Source of the DNA: Clostridium zeae
GTDB lineage: Bacteria; Bacillota; Clostridia; Clostridiales; Clostridiaceae
Direction of reading: 5' to 3'
Assembly: GCF_017312485.1 (NCBI RefSeq)
Contig: NZ_BMBA01000002.1
Location: 982,635 to 1,046,634, forward strand
DNA: 64,000 nucleotides
Positions 1 to 7,934 of the stretch are shown here, one piece after another (the first letter of the stretch is position 1; each line of letters starts with the position of its first letter). Position numbers and translations under genes: made by a program. The notes under the pieces are model-generated. The model searched no databases and was not told where the DNA came from. It worked only from the letters and a program-made list of their open reading frames with translations.

Positions 1-39
1 TGCCACAAATAGTGCTAAGAAAAACTTTGATTTTGACAT
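1..39 (-). CDS. 5' end of an exported protein gene, cut by the window edge
   Basis: Only 13 codons are inside the window, read leftward from the ATG at 37-39. They encode MSKSKFFLALFVA, a basic start followed by a hydrophobic run, as at the beginning of a signal peptide. A strong AGGAGG ribosome binding site lies at 46-52. A c-di-GMP-I riboswitch lies in the leader just upstream, so expression probably follows the cyclic di-GMP level. In clostridia such genes often encode surface or secreted proteins; the actual product cannot be told from this fragment. Confidence 0.75.
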   Translation of the reverse strand, partial: MSKSKFFLALFVA

Positions 40-80
40 ATAAACTCCTCCTATTAAAAGCCGGGAGGGTCCCAAAAGGA

Positions 81-167
81 TTCCTGGCAACCTGGCAACC
101 ATGCGGTATATAACCGTTTAGGCCCATAGCTTTGCGTCTTTGCCTTTCGACAAATTTGCCTTTTTCA
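81..167 (-). ncRNA. c-di-GMP-I (GEMM-I) riboswitch
   Basis: Read on the minus strand this matches the class I cyclic di-GMP aptamer. The P1 strands GGCAA and TTGCC close the fold. A GAAA tetraloop hairpin is followed by the conserved GACGCAAAGC core at about 129-138. A second arm follows with the GGGCCTAAAC receptor-like segment and ATGGTTGCC closing strand. The aptamer ends about 30 bases before the ribosome binding site of the exported protein gene. In that gap CCCTCC (63-69) can pair with GGAGG of the ribosome binding site (47-51), suggesting translational control. A short GGGA/TCCC pairing is also possible, so the off mechanism is not settled. Confidence 0.88.
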
Positions 168-584
168 AATATACTTTGTATTTTCCCACTATGTACTTAT
201 GTGAATCTTTAGCATCTAACAATTATTATCATCTTGGTATTAAGTATTAGCTTCATGCATTAATATACAAAATAATAAGCATATTTAATTCACCAAAATT
301 TGATTATCATTATATATTATTGCTTCACTTAGCACTTGTGGTGCTTTTATTATATCCTAAACAATAAAGCTTTGTAATATTAATCAATAAAATTCAAGCA
401 TAAATATGCTGGGTTTTTAAAGGTTTTTTTGTCACATTAGTGCACATTTCACCACTATATGGATAAAAATTCAATTCAACTCCAATTGAGCATTTCTATT
501 ATATTGTTAAGTAAAGTTATATTCACTAAATTTTATTAATCATAATAATATATTCTATATCAATTATTATTTTTTAGGAGTTTT
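168..584. other. Divergent intergenic region, no gene seen
   Basis: A very A+T-rich stretch between the riboswitch leader on the left (minus) and the L,D-transpeptidase gene on the right (plus). It should hold both promoters, but no -35/-10 pair is good enough to name. Short weak hairpins occur near 327-350 (AGCAC/GTGCT followed by T residues) and near 397-412 (AAGCAT/ATGCT). No open frame with a ribosome binding site was found. Confidence 0.5.
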
Positions 585-968
585 ATGTTTGATTATCCAT
601 TTCCCGATGACTATTTTGAGTATTACAGGGCAATTTATAGTATCACAATTAATACAGAAGCCCATACACTAACCTTATTTAAGGCCGATAAATTTTTTAA
701 GTCTTATACAGTTGCAGTTGGAAAACCTTCTACCCCTACTCCAAAAGGAACCTTTAAGATAGTAAATAAAGCTACAAATCCAGGAGGTCCATTTGGTGTA
801 AGATGGCTAGGACTTGATGCGCCTTATGGTGATTACGGCATTCACGGAACTAATAATCCTGCCTCCATAGGAAAAAATGTATCAAATGGTTGTATTCGCA
901 TGTATAACAAAGATGTACTTGAGTTATCAAATTTAGTGCCCATAGGTACTGTTGTAAAGATTGTTTAA
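585..968 (+). CDS. Small L,D-transpeptidase (YkuD domain) protein
   Basis: A 127-residue protein that is almost only a YkuD catalytic domain. YkuD enzymes form 3-3 peptidoglycan cross-links or attach proteins to the wall, using a Cys nucleophile. The signature is visible: His87 in HGTNNPAS, then SNGCIRM with Cys103 and Arg105. The substrate-strand part (residues 18-60) has the usual IxxTHTLxLFK-like beta strands. There is no signal peptide or LysM domain, which is odd for an enzyme acting outside the membrane. The start is supported by TTAGGAG seven bases upstream. It stands alone and is followed by a strong terminator. Confidence 0.85.
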   Translation: MFDYPFPDDYFEYYRAIYSITINTEAHTLTLFKADKFFKSYTVAVGKPSTPTPKGTFKIVNKATNPGGPFGVRWLGLDAPYGDYGIHGTNNPASIGKNVSNGCIRMYNKDVLELSNLVPIGTVVKIV

Positions 969-992
969 AAATAGTGAATCAGTACAACCTTG

Positions 993-1048
993 AAAAAAGT
1001 CTAAATTATATTGATTTTCATTTTACCAATATAATTTAGACTTTTTTA
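993..1048. terminator. Bidirectional rho-independent terminator
   Basis: Near-perfect inverted repeat with arms AAAGTCTAAATTATATTG and CCAATATAATTTAGACTTT, flanked by A and T runs on the two sides. It lies between the convergent L,D-transpeptidase (plus) and MATE (minus) genes and can end both transcripts. Confidence 0.85.
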
Positions 1049-1107
1049 TTCTTTAGGAAATTATATTTCAGATGAAGTTGTGGGTAAGTATGCGTAGACG
1101 GCTTAAA

Positions 1108-2430
1108 TTAGCTTTTCTTTATGTTCTTTATAAAGAATGGTACTTCATAACTTAGCATTACAATCCAACCTAGACCACAACTCAATGCTATACCTGCAAT
1201 TCCAAATCTCGGAGCAAATATGTAAGAGAAAATCACTCTCCCAATCATTTGTACAAAAGTTGACATTAATGTTATCTTTAAATCACCCATTCCTCTAAAA
1301 TACCCTTGTATTCCATTTGTCCAACTAGGTAGTAAATAGAAAAATGCCATCATTTCAAGATACATTACTCCCATATTTACAACTGTCTCATCACTTCCAT
1401 TAATAAAGAGCTTCATTATACTTCTTGAACCTAAAAAAATCATTCCACATATTATGAACCAGTAAATAGTTTCTAACTTTAGTCCTGCCCATAATCCTGG
1501 CTTAATACGATCATTTTTCTTAGCACCTCTATTCTGAGCTAAAAAGGTAGTCATTGCTTGAGCTATACTTTGTTCTGGCATAAAAGCAAAATCATCCACT
1601 CTATTAACTGCATTAAAGGCTGCAATAGCTTGTACACCTAATGGGTTTACCGCACCTTGAACCAATACTTTTCCTACATATAAACAAGTTTGCTGCATTG
1701 CAGTAACCCAACTATAATTTATAGTACTTCTAAGTAAAGCTTTGTCTAGTATAATCTCTTCTCTAGAAAAACGTAAGAGTGGAACTTTTAAATATATATA
1801 CGCAATACAAAAGACACTAGAAAACATTTCAGCTGTAACTGTAGCTATAGCTGCTCCAGCTACCCCCATATGAAAGAATTTTAAAAATATTATATCCATT
1901 ACCACATTTAAAATAGATGAAATCATTAGAAATTTAAGGGGTGTTTTTGAATCTCCAATACTTCTTAAGGTTGCTGCAAAAACATTGTATAAAAAGGTAA
2001 AAATAAGCCCAAAGAATATTATTCTTAAATAAATCGTAGCGTCTGGAATAAGTTCCTCTGGAGTTCTTATTAATCGTAAAATTGGTTTAGTAAATGCCAC
2101 ACATAAAATAATTATACATGAAGTAAAGATAAACCCAGCAATCATTGTAGTTGAAACTTCTCTCTTAAGCTTCTTAATGTTTCCAGATCCAAAATATTCG
2201 CTCATTAAAACAGATGCTCCCATGCAAATTCCAATTATTAAAAACATTACAATATTCATAATGGGATTTGCAGTTCCCACCGCAGCCAGTGCTTTGGTTC
2301 CTACGAATTTACCTACAAAAATAGAATCTGCTGCATTGTAAGTAAGTTGAAATAAATTTCCAAGAATCAATGGTATTGCAAAGCTAACTAAATGCTTAGA
2401 TATATTACCTTTTGTCATATCTGTAGTCAA
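1108..2430 (-). CDS. MATE family multidrug/cation exporter
   Basis: A 440-residue polytopic membrane protein of the multidrug and toxic compound extrusion family, which exports drugs or metabolites in exchange for Na+ or H+. The N terminus (SKHLVSFAIPLILGNLFQLTYNAADSIFVG) is the typical first-helix region. About 12 hydrophobic helices are present in two related halves; the second half starts near residue 240 with an NRVDDFAFMP-type loop. The start chosen is TTG at 2430, with GGACGGTG upstream; the ATG at 2418 has no ribosome binding site. A 20-base perfect palindrome lies about 125 bases upstream and may be an operator. No regulator gene is adjacent. Confidence 0.88.
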   Translation of the reverse strand: MTTDMTKGNISKHLVSFAIPLILGNLFQLTYNAADSIFVGKFVGTKALAAVGTANPIMNIVMFLIIGICMGASVLMSEYFGSGNIKKLKREVSTTMIAGFIFTSCIIILCVAFTKPILRLIRTPEELIPDATIYLRIIFFGLIFTFLYNVFAATLRSIGDSKTPLKFLMISSILNVVMDIIFLKFFHMGVAGAAIATVTAEMFSSVFCIAYIYLKVPLLRFSREEIILDKALLRSTINYSWVTAMQQTCLYVGKVLVQGAVNPLGVQAIAAFNAVNRVDDFAFMPEQSIAQAMTTFLAQNRGAKKNDRIKPGLWAGLKLETIYWFIICGMIFLGSRSIMKLFINGSDETVVNMGVMYLEMMAFFYLLPSWTNGIQGYFRGMGDLKITLMSTFVQMIGRVIFSYIFAPRFGIAGIALSCGLGWIVMLSYEVPFFIKNIKKS

Positions 2431-2477
2431 TATTTGTCACCGTCCGATCATTTTATAATTGGGTTCTGTTTAAGTAG

Positions 2478-2519
2478 AGTATTGAAATTAAGTAGTTAGT
2501 CATCCGATGCTTTAATGAG
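2478..2519 (-). repeat. Dispersed intergenic repeat, copy A
   Basis: Contains GAAATTAAGTAGTTAGTCAT followed by CCGATGCTTTAATGAG. Closely similar blocks occur at 9612-9654, at the right end of the fold-back element (20495-20535) and, weaker, at its left end. It sits in the untranslated region upstream of the MATE gene, in the same orientation relative to the gene as copy B has to its gene. Confidence 0.6.
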
Positions 2520-2553
2520 TGAATATTCAAGTTTCAAAACCGACTGAAATCGC

Positions 2554-2573
2554 CATTGTTCACGTGAACAATG
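2554..2573. promoter_or_regulatory. 20-base perfect palindrome upstream of the MATE gene
   Basis: CATTGTTCACGTGAACAATG reads the same on both strands. It sits about 125 bases upstream of the MATE start and just before the rpiB terminator. The size and symmetry suit a dimeric repressor or activator site. No U run follows on either strand, so it is not a normal terminator. Confidence 0.5.
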
Positions 2574-2621
2574 CTACACATACTATTCTATACTATTTTT
2601 TTTATAAATGAAAGTAACTGC

Positions 2622-2655
2622 AAAAAAATCGCTAAGTGATCTCTTAGCGATTTCT
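2622..2655 (-). terminator. Rho-independent terminator of the RpiB-type gene
   Basis: On the minus strand AAATCGCTAAG and CTTAGCGATTT form an 11-bp stem with a 6-base loop, followed by seven T residues. It lies about 55 bases downstream of the isomerase stop codon. Confidence 0.85.
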
Positions 2656-2707
2656 TTTACATATTTGAATATATCTATTTCCTTGCCTAAAGTTATATTT
2701 ATATCTA

Positions 2708-3346
2708 CTAAGCTAATATCTCTTTTATATAAGCAGCTATTTCTTCATTCTTGCAATTTTCAAAAAAGTACTCTTTGAATCTTTCTCCACTTATTGCTCC
2801 CTTTAATAAATCTTGATCTATTTCTCTTAGTATTGTTAATATATCTTTATAAGTAACTTTCTTAACTTCATCTAATATTTTCTTGTTTCTTTGTTCAGGT
2901 ATAACACGATCTCTTGGATATCCTTGTCCGCTTTCACCTTCGAAAAGTCTTTCAAAAACATATTGAAGGTTCAACTCTGCTCCCCATCCAAAGCCTTTTG
3001 CAAAAGGCATAGAAATTGCATTGCCGTCATTTATTTGAGCAAACATATATGCATCTGAAGGGTCTACTACATAACCACATATAACTCCTGGAAATGAATT
3101 ACATGCAAGCATAGCACCTGCACCGGTACCACAACCTGTTATTACATAATCTACCGCACCAGAATTAAGCAATATGGCTGCTAATATACCATTTTGAACA
3201 TAAGTAAGAGAATTCTTATCTTCTGCTCCATACATACCATAATTAAATACTTGATGGCCCATAGGTTCTACAACCTTCTTTAAAGCAGTATATACTATTT
3301 CATTTTTTGATGCCTGACTGTTTTCATTAATTAATGCTATCTTCAT
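2708..3346 (-). CDS. RpiB/LacA/LacB family sugar-phosphate isomerase
   Basis: A 212-residue member of the ribose-5-phosphate isomerase B / galactose-6-phosphate isomerase family, which interconverts aldose and ketose phosphates by proton transfer. The catalytic Cys is Cys72 in TGCGTGAGAML, matching the GxCGTGxG signature. It is longer than classical RpiB (about 150 residues), with about 60 extra C-terminal residues after the FERLFEGE segment. Such long forms are known from sugar and uronate utilisation loci, so the true substrate may not be ribose-5-phosphate. The gene is divergent from an AraC regulator. The start is supported by GGAGGAA upstream. Confidence 0.8.
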   Translation of the reverse strand: MKIALINENSQASKNEIVYTALKKVVEPMGHQVFNYGMYGAEDKNSLTYVQNGILAAILLNSGAVDYVITGCGTGAGAMLACNSFPGVICGYVVDPSDAYMFAQINDGNAISMPFAKGFGWGAELNLQYVFERLFEGESGQGYPRDRVIPEQRNKKILDEVKKVTYKDILTILREIDQDLLKGAISGERFKEYFFENCKNEEIAAYIKEILA

Positions 3347-3719
3347 GTTATAAATTCCTCCAATTCACATTTTAATATATTATCTTATTTTTGATATCTT
3401 GTTGAATCTGTTTTTCTGTATGTTATAAGATAACTCTGACAACATAAAGAATAGGTCCTTTGACAAAACTCAGCACACTTGATACCAAGAACCTCTCTGA
3501 TCCTATAAGATTTTATGTTATTTTTTACATTTATAAATTTAGTATAGCAATTAATATTTTCAATTTCTTGTTATTTTTTACATTAAATATTGCAATTATT
3601 GAACAACAATTTTATACTTATATAAATGATACGATTTTGAAACTTAAATCGTTTTGAATTAGACTATTTTGAAATATAAGTTTTAATATATACTATATTA
3701 CTAAAGAGGTGAGTGTATC
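3347..3719. other. Divergent promoter region between isomerase and AraC genes
   Basis: 373 bases separating the minus-strand isomerase gene from the plus-strand araC-type gene. It probably holds both promoters and the AraC binding sites. A 65-codon open frame at 3460-3657 has no ribosome binding site and reads as low-complexity A+T-rich translation, so it is not called. No riboswitch or terminator was seen. Confidence 0.5.
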
Positions 3720-4580
3720 TTGAAAGAGCTGAATTCATGTAAAGAGTCAATGCTACAATGTATGAATACCAAAAGTTTTGCAATTGCTCATCTGTATAAA
3801 GATGAGAAAAGTATGGATATACATGTTCATGATTGTTATGAAATATATTATTCTATATGTGGAAGTAAACAGTTTTTGATAAACAATAAGTTCTATGACA
3901 TAAACCCAGGAGATTTATTTGTAATTAACCAATACGAAAGCCATTATTTATCACAAACTGACCAAATGAAGCTAGAACGAATAGTTATATCTGTACATCC
4001 TGAATTTGTACGAAATCTTTCAACTAATATGACTGATTTAGATTATTGTTTTTCCTTTCGCCCAGAACACTTTAATCACAAATTATCACTTACAAAAGAT
4101 CAACAACAAAGATTTATGTATTATATAAATAAGATTAATTCTGTTGAAGCATATGGAAGTGATATTATTGAAAAAAGTTCCTTTATGGAATTGTTAGTAA
4201 TGATTAATTCATTATACCAAGCCAGCGCTATGGATGATTTAAAAGATGGTTCTTACAAGTATAATGAATTGGTTGAAGATATACTTACTTACGTAAATCT
4301 TAATATCTGTAATCCAATTACTATTGAAGGCTTATCAAAACATTTCTACATAAGCAACTCTTATTTATGTAGAATATTTAAATCTACTACTGGAACTACA
4401 ATTAATAAGTATATTACTGCAAGAAGAATCAGTATAGCTAAATCCTTGCTTGCATCCGGTTGTAATGTAAATGATGTATGCGAGAAATGTGGATTTAACG
4501 ATTATAGTAATTTCTTAAAATCATTTACGAAAACTGTTGGGATATCTCCTAAAAAATATTCCCTTTATTCCTTTACTTAA
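3720..4580 (+). CDS. AraC family transcriptional regulator
   Basis: A 286-residue regulator. Residues about 30-90 form a cupin-like sensor domain (HVHDCYEIYYSICG, then NPGDLFVINQYESH). Residues about 185-286 hold the two helix-turn-helix motifs of AraC proteins (ITIEGLSKHFYISNSYLCRIFK, then CEKCGFNDYSNFLKSFTKTVGISPKKY). The start is TTG at 3720, with AAAGAGGTGAG upstream. Its position divergent from the sugar-phosphate isomerase suggests that it controls that gene and itself in response to a sugar, but nothing in the sequence shows which. Confidence 0.87.
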   Translation: MKELNSCKESMLQCMNTKSFAIAHLYKDEKSMDIHVHDCYEIYYSICGSKQFLINNKFYDINPGDLFVINQYESHYLSQTDQMKLERIVISVHPEFVRNLSTNMTDLDYCFSFRPEHFNHKLSLTKDQQQRFMYYINKINSVEAYGSDIIEKSSFMELLVMINSLYQASAMDDLKDGSYKYNELVEDILTYVNLNICNPITIEGLSKHFYISNSYLCRIFKSTTGTTINKYITARRISIAKSLLASGCNVNDVCEKCGFNDYSNFLKSFTKTVGISPKKYSLYSFT

Positions 4581-4658
4581 TGTGGTCCTTTTTAGAAGCA
4601 GTCTTGCGCGCTGATTACTTTATAAAAACTTTGACTTCATAGTCGTTTTATATGTAAT

Positions 4659-4693
4659 AAAAGTAGGAAGTTAACAGTAACCTCCTACTTTTT
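4659..4693. terminator. Bidirectional terminator between araC-type gene and ATPase gene
   Basis: AAAAGTAGGA and TCCTACTTTT arms around a 14-base loop, with A residues on one flank and T residues on the other. It separates the convergent AraC gene and ArsA/Get3-type operon. Confidence 0.75.
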
Positions 4694-4752
4694 AACTGTA
4701 TACGAAGTTATATTATTTAACAAAAGTGTTTTTATGCCAAATTTTAATCCAC

Positions 4753-5913
4753 CTAGGTAAATAATATCTGCAACTTCCCTTCATTATACTTTGCTCCAAC
4801 TATTTCTTTAGCTTGAAGTTTTGTTGGTAAGACAAAGCTTCTTCTTTCATTCTTTATGGTTATTGTTATCTCATCTCCCTTTTGAGAAAGCTTTAAATCT
4901 TTCTTATCTATAAAAGGCATATTTATATTAAAACTATATCCCGTGTCTACTTTCTCGATATCGAATATCTTATCCTTGAAGAGAATCTTAGCTGCATCCA
5001 TTCCACTAAAGATTTGGCTGCCGACTTCTTTCAAAACATCATATTTCCTTAGCTCAGAACTCATTAGTTCTAATTTAAAGATTGGAATGTCCTTAAAACT
5101 TTCATATATATCCTCTAGGCTTTCCTTTTGAATACTCTCCCACTTTGAGAAATAACCTTTTAGCGAGGCCTCTGGAAATATTCTGTTTACAATGACTCCA
5201 TCCACATTGTAATCAAATAAATGAAGATATGAAAAACTTCTCTTCGCCTCTTTAATTACTATTTTTTCAGGTGTAGTAACTATTCTTATACTAACTATAT
5301 CTTTGTTTAGCATAAGAGTATGAAGCTCATCAACCTTAGAATATAACTTTTCTATTTCATCAAAAACATCATCTGTAGGCATAGGTATTTTCATCGTAGC
5401 TTCAACTAATGGCTTTGCAAACTTTGCCCCCTTTCTTTTTATTGGGAAAAGTTTTTCCATCCACCATTTAAATAAGTCTGGAAATTTCAATAGCGACATA
5501 GTTTCACCTGTAGGTGCACAATCAACTATTAAAACATCATATTTTCCTTCATCATATATATCCTTTATTTTTATCAAGGATAATAGCTCTTCGAAACCTG
5601 GAAAGACTAATAGTTCCTCCGCCTCAATACTTTTTTCTGACTTTGCTATTAAAAGCTTCTGAATATAATTATTTATATTCGCCCAAGAATTTTCATTTTC
5701 TATAATAGAATCAATTTCAAGGGCATATAAGTTTTCATTTATCTTTAAAGGATTGTTAGATAGTTTTATATTAAAAGAATCACTAAGACTATGAGCTTGG
5801 TCTGTGCTTACTATTAAAACCTTTTTTCCTTCACTCGCTATCTTGCAAGCAGTGGCTGCTGCAATACTAGTTTTTCCTACTCCACCTTTTCCGGTATACA
5901 ATATTATTCTCAT
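4753..5913 (-). CDS. ArsA/Get3 family ATPase with HSP20-like C-terminal domain (second copy)
   Basis: A 386-residue soluble ATPase of the ArsA/Get3 group. The deviant Walker A KGGVGKTS is at residues 7-14, the switch I segment is STDQAHSLSD and the switch II segment is VDCAPTGETMSLLKFP. The C-terminal 65 residues (from about 318) look like the alpha-crystallin/HSP20-like domain found in some ArsA relatives (YSFNINMPFIDKKDL ... EGKLQILFT). ArsA drives arsenite efflux with ArsB; Get3 carries tail-anchored membrane proteins. No arsB, arsD or arsR is nearby, so an arsenic role is not supported. The start is the ATG at 5913 with GGAGG upstream; a longer frame to 5955 overlaps the preceding gene. 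Confidence 0.85.
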   Translation of the reverse strand: MRIILYTGKGGVGKTSIAAATACKIASEGKKVLIVSTDQAHSLSDSFNIKLSNNPLKINENLYALEIDSIIENENSWANINNYIQKLLIAKSEKSIEAEELLVFPGFEELLSLIKIKDIYDEGKYDVLIVDCAPTGETMSLLKFPDLFKWWMEKLFPIKRKGAKFAKPLVEATMKIPMPTDDVFDEIEKLYSKVDELHTLMLNKDIVSIRIVTTPEKIVIKEAKRSFSYLHLFDYNVDGVIVNRIFPEASLKGYFSKWESIQKESLEDIYESFKDIPIFKLELMSSELRKYDVLKEVGSQIFSGMDAAKILFKDKIFDIEKVDTGYSFNINMPFIDKKDLKLSQKGDEITITIKNERRSFVLPTKLQAKEIVGAKYNEGKLQILFT

Positions 5914-5935
5914 ATTCAATACTCCTCCAATCCTT

Positions 5936-6154
5936 TTAAGAAAATTCAATATCAACTTTCTTTGTTGAACTCTTCTTTGTTTCTTTATTAGTATCTTCCT
6001 TCATAATTTCCACCACAACATCTTTTAGCACACTTATTGCATCCTGCTCTAACTGTTCAACCCTTTTTCTGATTGTTTCTGGCAATATCTCTTTTATTGC
6101 CTCATATCTATATCTCTCGACTTTAACCATCTTTTTTATAAATTCCTTATTCAT
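5936..6154 (-). CDS. Small helical protein between the two ATPases
   Basis: A 72-residue protein with no recognised domain. The first 50 residues are predicted helical with alternating charge (EFIKKMVKVERYRYEAIKEILPETIRKRVEQLEQDA), then a segment rich in Lys and Thr, ending VDIEFS. The ATG at 6154 is preceded by GGAGG at a good distance; an upstream ATG at 6169 overlaps that site and is less likely. It follows the first ATPase by 15 bases and precedes the second closely, so the three are co-transcribed. A subunit or adaptor of the ATPase pair is a reasonable guess, no more. Confidence 0.7.
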   Translation of the reverse strand: MNKEFIKKMVKVERYRYEAIKEILPETIRKRVEQLEQDAISVLKDVVVEIMKEDTNKETKKSSTKKVDIEFS

Positions 6155-6169
6155 AACACTATCCTCCAT

Positions 6170-7336
6170 TTATTCAAAGTAAATACTTAACACTTCATTA
6201 TTTAGTTTTGCAGAAGCTATTGAATGTTTCCTTATAACATTAGGAATCGGAATATTTCTTTTAAAGTTTCCAAGCTTCACAATTATATCTGTACCTGACT
6301 CAAAAAGATCAAAATCTCCCTTATTGCTAAAAGGTAAATAAACATCAAGTCTATATCCTTTTTCAGTTATTTGAAAAATCTCGTTATTTGTTATCTTAAG
6401 AACATCAAATATCTGATCATCCTCCAAAGAGTCTTTTACTATTCTATCAAGTGCATCTATTCCATTCACATCTGTCTCGTACCACTTTATCTTATAGATT
6501 GGTATATTAATAAAAACCGACTGCAATTCCTCTAAGTAATTTTTTTGTAGTTCTATCCATTGGCTGAAGAACTTATTATCAATATCAGCTGGTATAAGTC
6601 TATTAATATACACTCCATCAACATTGAAGTTATATAGATTTAGGTACATATAACTTCTCTTGCTTTCTTCTACTACCATCTTTTCTGGGATTGTAACTAA
6701 CCTAATACTACAAACTTCTCTATCTTTCAAAAGTTCCTGTAACTTTCCAAGCTTCACATATAGTTTTTCTATATCGTTCATCGCTGCTTCATCAGGCATA
6801 TCTAATTTGAAAGCAAGTTTTGATACTGGTCTTAATACCTTCAAAGCTACTTTTCCAATAGGGAATAGCTTTTCCATATACCAGGAAAAAAGTTCAGGAA
6901 ACTTCAACAAAGAAAGAGTTTCTCCAGTAGGAGCACAATCCACTATGATTAAATCATATATATTTTCCTCATACAGTTCTTTAATCTTTAATAGTGAAAA
7001 TAGTTCTTCAATACCAGGGAATACTACTATGTCCTCCATAGCTTCTTCATTTTCCTCATTCTTAAAGGAAATCATATTCTTAAAAGCTTCTGAAATACTC
7101 CCGTAGTATTTACTCATCTCATAGTTCGGGTCTATCTCCAGTGCATATAAATTTTTATCAACTTCTACTGGTTCTTCTTTTATTTCCTTCATGAATAAAT
7201 CACTCAAGTTGTGAGCCATATCTGTACTTACTACAAGAGTCTTCATCCCTTGCCTAGCAGCTTTAACTCCGTGCGCTGCAGCAGTAGTTGTTTTACCAAC
7301 ACCACCTTTTCCTGTAAAAATTATTATCCTTCCCAT
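6170..7336 (-). CDS. ArsA/Get3 family ATPase with HSP20-like C-terminal domain (first copy)
   Basis: A 388-residue paralogue of the ATPase at 4753-5913, with the same layout. It has the KGGVGKTT Walker A motif at residues 8-15, STDMAHNLSD switch I, VDCAPTGETLSLLKFPELF switch II, a hydrophobic helical part (PEKMVVEESKRSYMYLNLYNF), and an HSP20-like tail from about residue 322 (YRLDVYLPFSNKGDF ... LNNEVLSIYFE). No CxxC zinc motif as in eukaryotic Get3 is seen. GGAGG precedes the ATG. A MarR-type operator lies 34-50 bases upstream of the start, between this gene and marR. A membrane-protein targeting or chaperone role is likelier than arsenic transport. Confidence 0.87.
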   Translation of the reverse strand: MGRIIIFTGKGGVGKTTTAAAHGVKAARQGMKTLVVSTDMAHNLSDLFMKEIKEEPVEVDKNLYALEIDPNYEMSKYYGSISEAFKNMISFKNEENEEAMEDIVVFPGIEELFSLLKIKELYEENIYDLIIVDCAPTGETLSLLKFPELFSWYMEKLFPIGKVALKVLRPVSKLAFKLDMPDEAAMNDIEKLYVKLGKLQELLKDREVCSIRLVTIPEKMVVEESKRSYMYLNLYNFNVDGVYINRLIPADIDNKFFSQWIELQKNYLEELQSVFINIPIYKIKWYETDVNGIDALDRIVKDSLEDDQIFDVLKITNNEIFQITEKGYRLDVYLPFSNKGDFDLFESGTDIIVKLGNFKRNIPIPNVIRKHSIASAKLNNEVLSIYFE

Positions 7337-7369
7337 AACAAAACCTCCTATAGTTCTTTTTAAGAATAG

Positions 7370-7386
7370 TTCTTCAAACGAAGTAT
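7370..7386. promoter_or_regulatory. MarR-type operator, site 3 (in front of first ATPase gene)
   Basis: TTCTTCAAACGAAGTAT shares the pattern TTCTWC-N4-GAAGTAT with two sites in the marR promoter. Its place in the marR-ATPase gap suggests control of the ATPase genes separately from, or in addition to, the marR promoter. Confidence 0.6.
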
Positions 7387-7416
7387 TTATTTTAAAAAAT
7401 AACTTAGTTTCCTAAG

Positions 7417-7914
7417 CTATTCTATAATTATTCTTTTAACCTTTTTATTCTGCTTCTCTTTATCACTTTGGGAATACTTCTCTTGCTTCATAACAGCTAT
7501 AACCTTGTTGAATATACCTAATGCAGCCTTTTTTTCTTCAACGCTTAATGTAGTATATATCTTTTCAAAGTAATATTCTATAACCTTCTTTTGCTCTTCG
7601 ATAAATTTTTGTGCTTTATCCGTTAATATTATATTGACGATCCTTCTGTCTTTCTCATCTCTTCTTCTCTCTACCATTTCTTTTTTTTCAAGTCTATTAA
7701 TTACCCCAGTAGTTGTATTTAATGGTGCATTAATATACTCAGAAATCTCAGTCATGTTTCCAGCCTTGCCTTTATATAAAAATAGAAGAGCCAATACTTC
7801 ATTCTTAGAGTAATCTAAAAATCCTTCTCCCCATTTATCAGGAAAAAGTAAAAACTTTAATTCATCAATATAATAAAATATCATTTCTTCAAAATTAAAT
7901 AACTGATTACTCAT
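7417..7914 (-). CDS. MarR family transcriptional regulator
   Basis: A 165-residue winged-helix regulator. The helix-turn-helix is KAGNMTEISEYINAPLNTTTGVINRLEKKEMVER and the wing RRDEKDRRIVNIILTDK, both typical of MarR, followed by a dimerisation helix and a Lys-rich tail. MarR proteins usually repress their own operon and release DNA on binding a small molecule or on oxidation. It is the first gene of an operon with the two ArsA/Get3 ATPases and the small helical protein. Three copies of a 17-base partly palindromic motif around its promoter and the next gene fit autoregulation. Confidence 0.88.
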   Translation of the reverse strand: MSNQLFNFEEMIFYYIDELKFLLFPDKWGEGFLDYSKNEVLALLFLYKGKAGNMTEISEYINAPLNTTTGVINRLEKKEMVERRRDEKDRRIVNIILTDKAQKFIEEQKKVIEYYFEKIYTTLSVEEKKAALGIFNKVIAVMKQEKYSQSDKEKQNKKVKRIIIE

Positions 7915-7934
7915 TTAAAATCTCCTAAAATTAA

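Noticed and set aside
3460-3657. 65-codon plus-strand frame between the isomerase and AraC genes
   Set aside because: No ribosome binding site and low-complexity Phe/Ile/Asn-rich translation typical of A+T-rich intergenic DNA.
4753-7336. Arsenic resistance operon
   Set aside because: The two ATPases belong to the ArsA/Get3 family, but no ArsB, ArsC, ArsD or ArsR gene is present and the ATPases carry HSP20-like tails.
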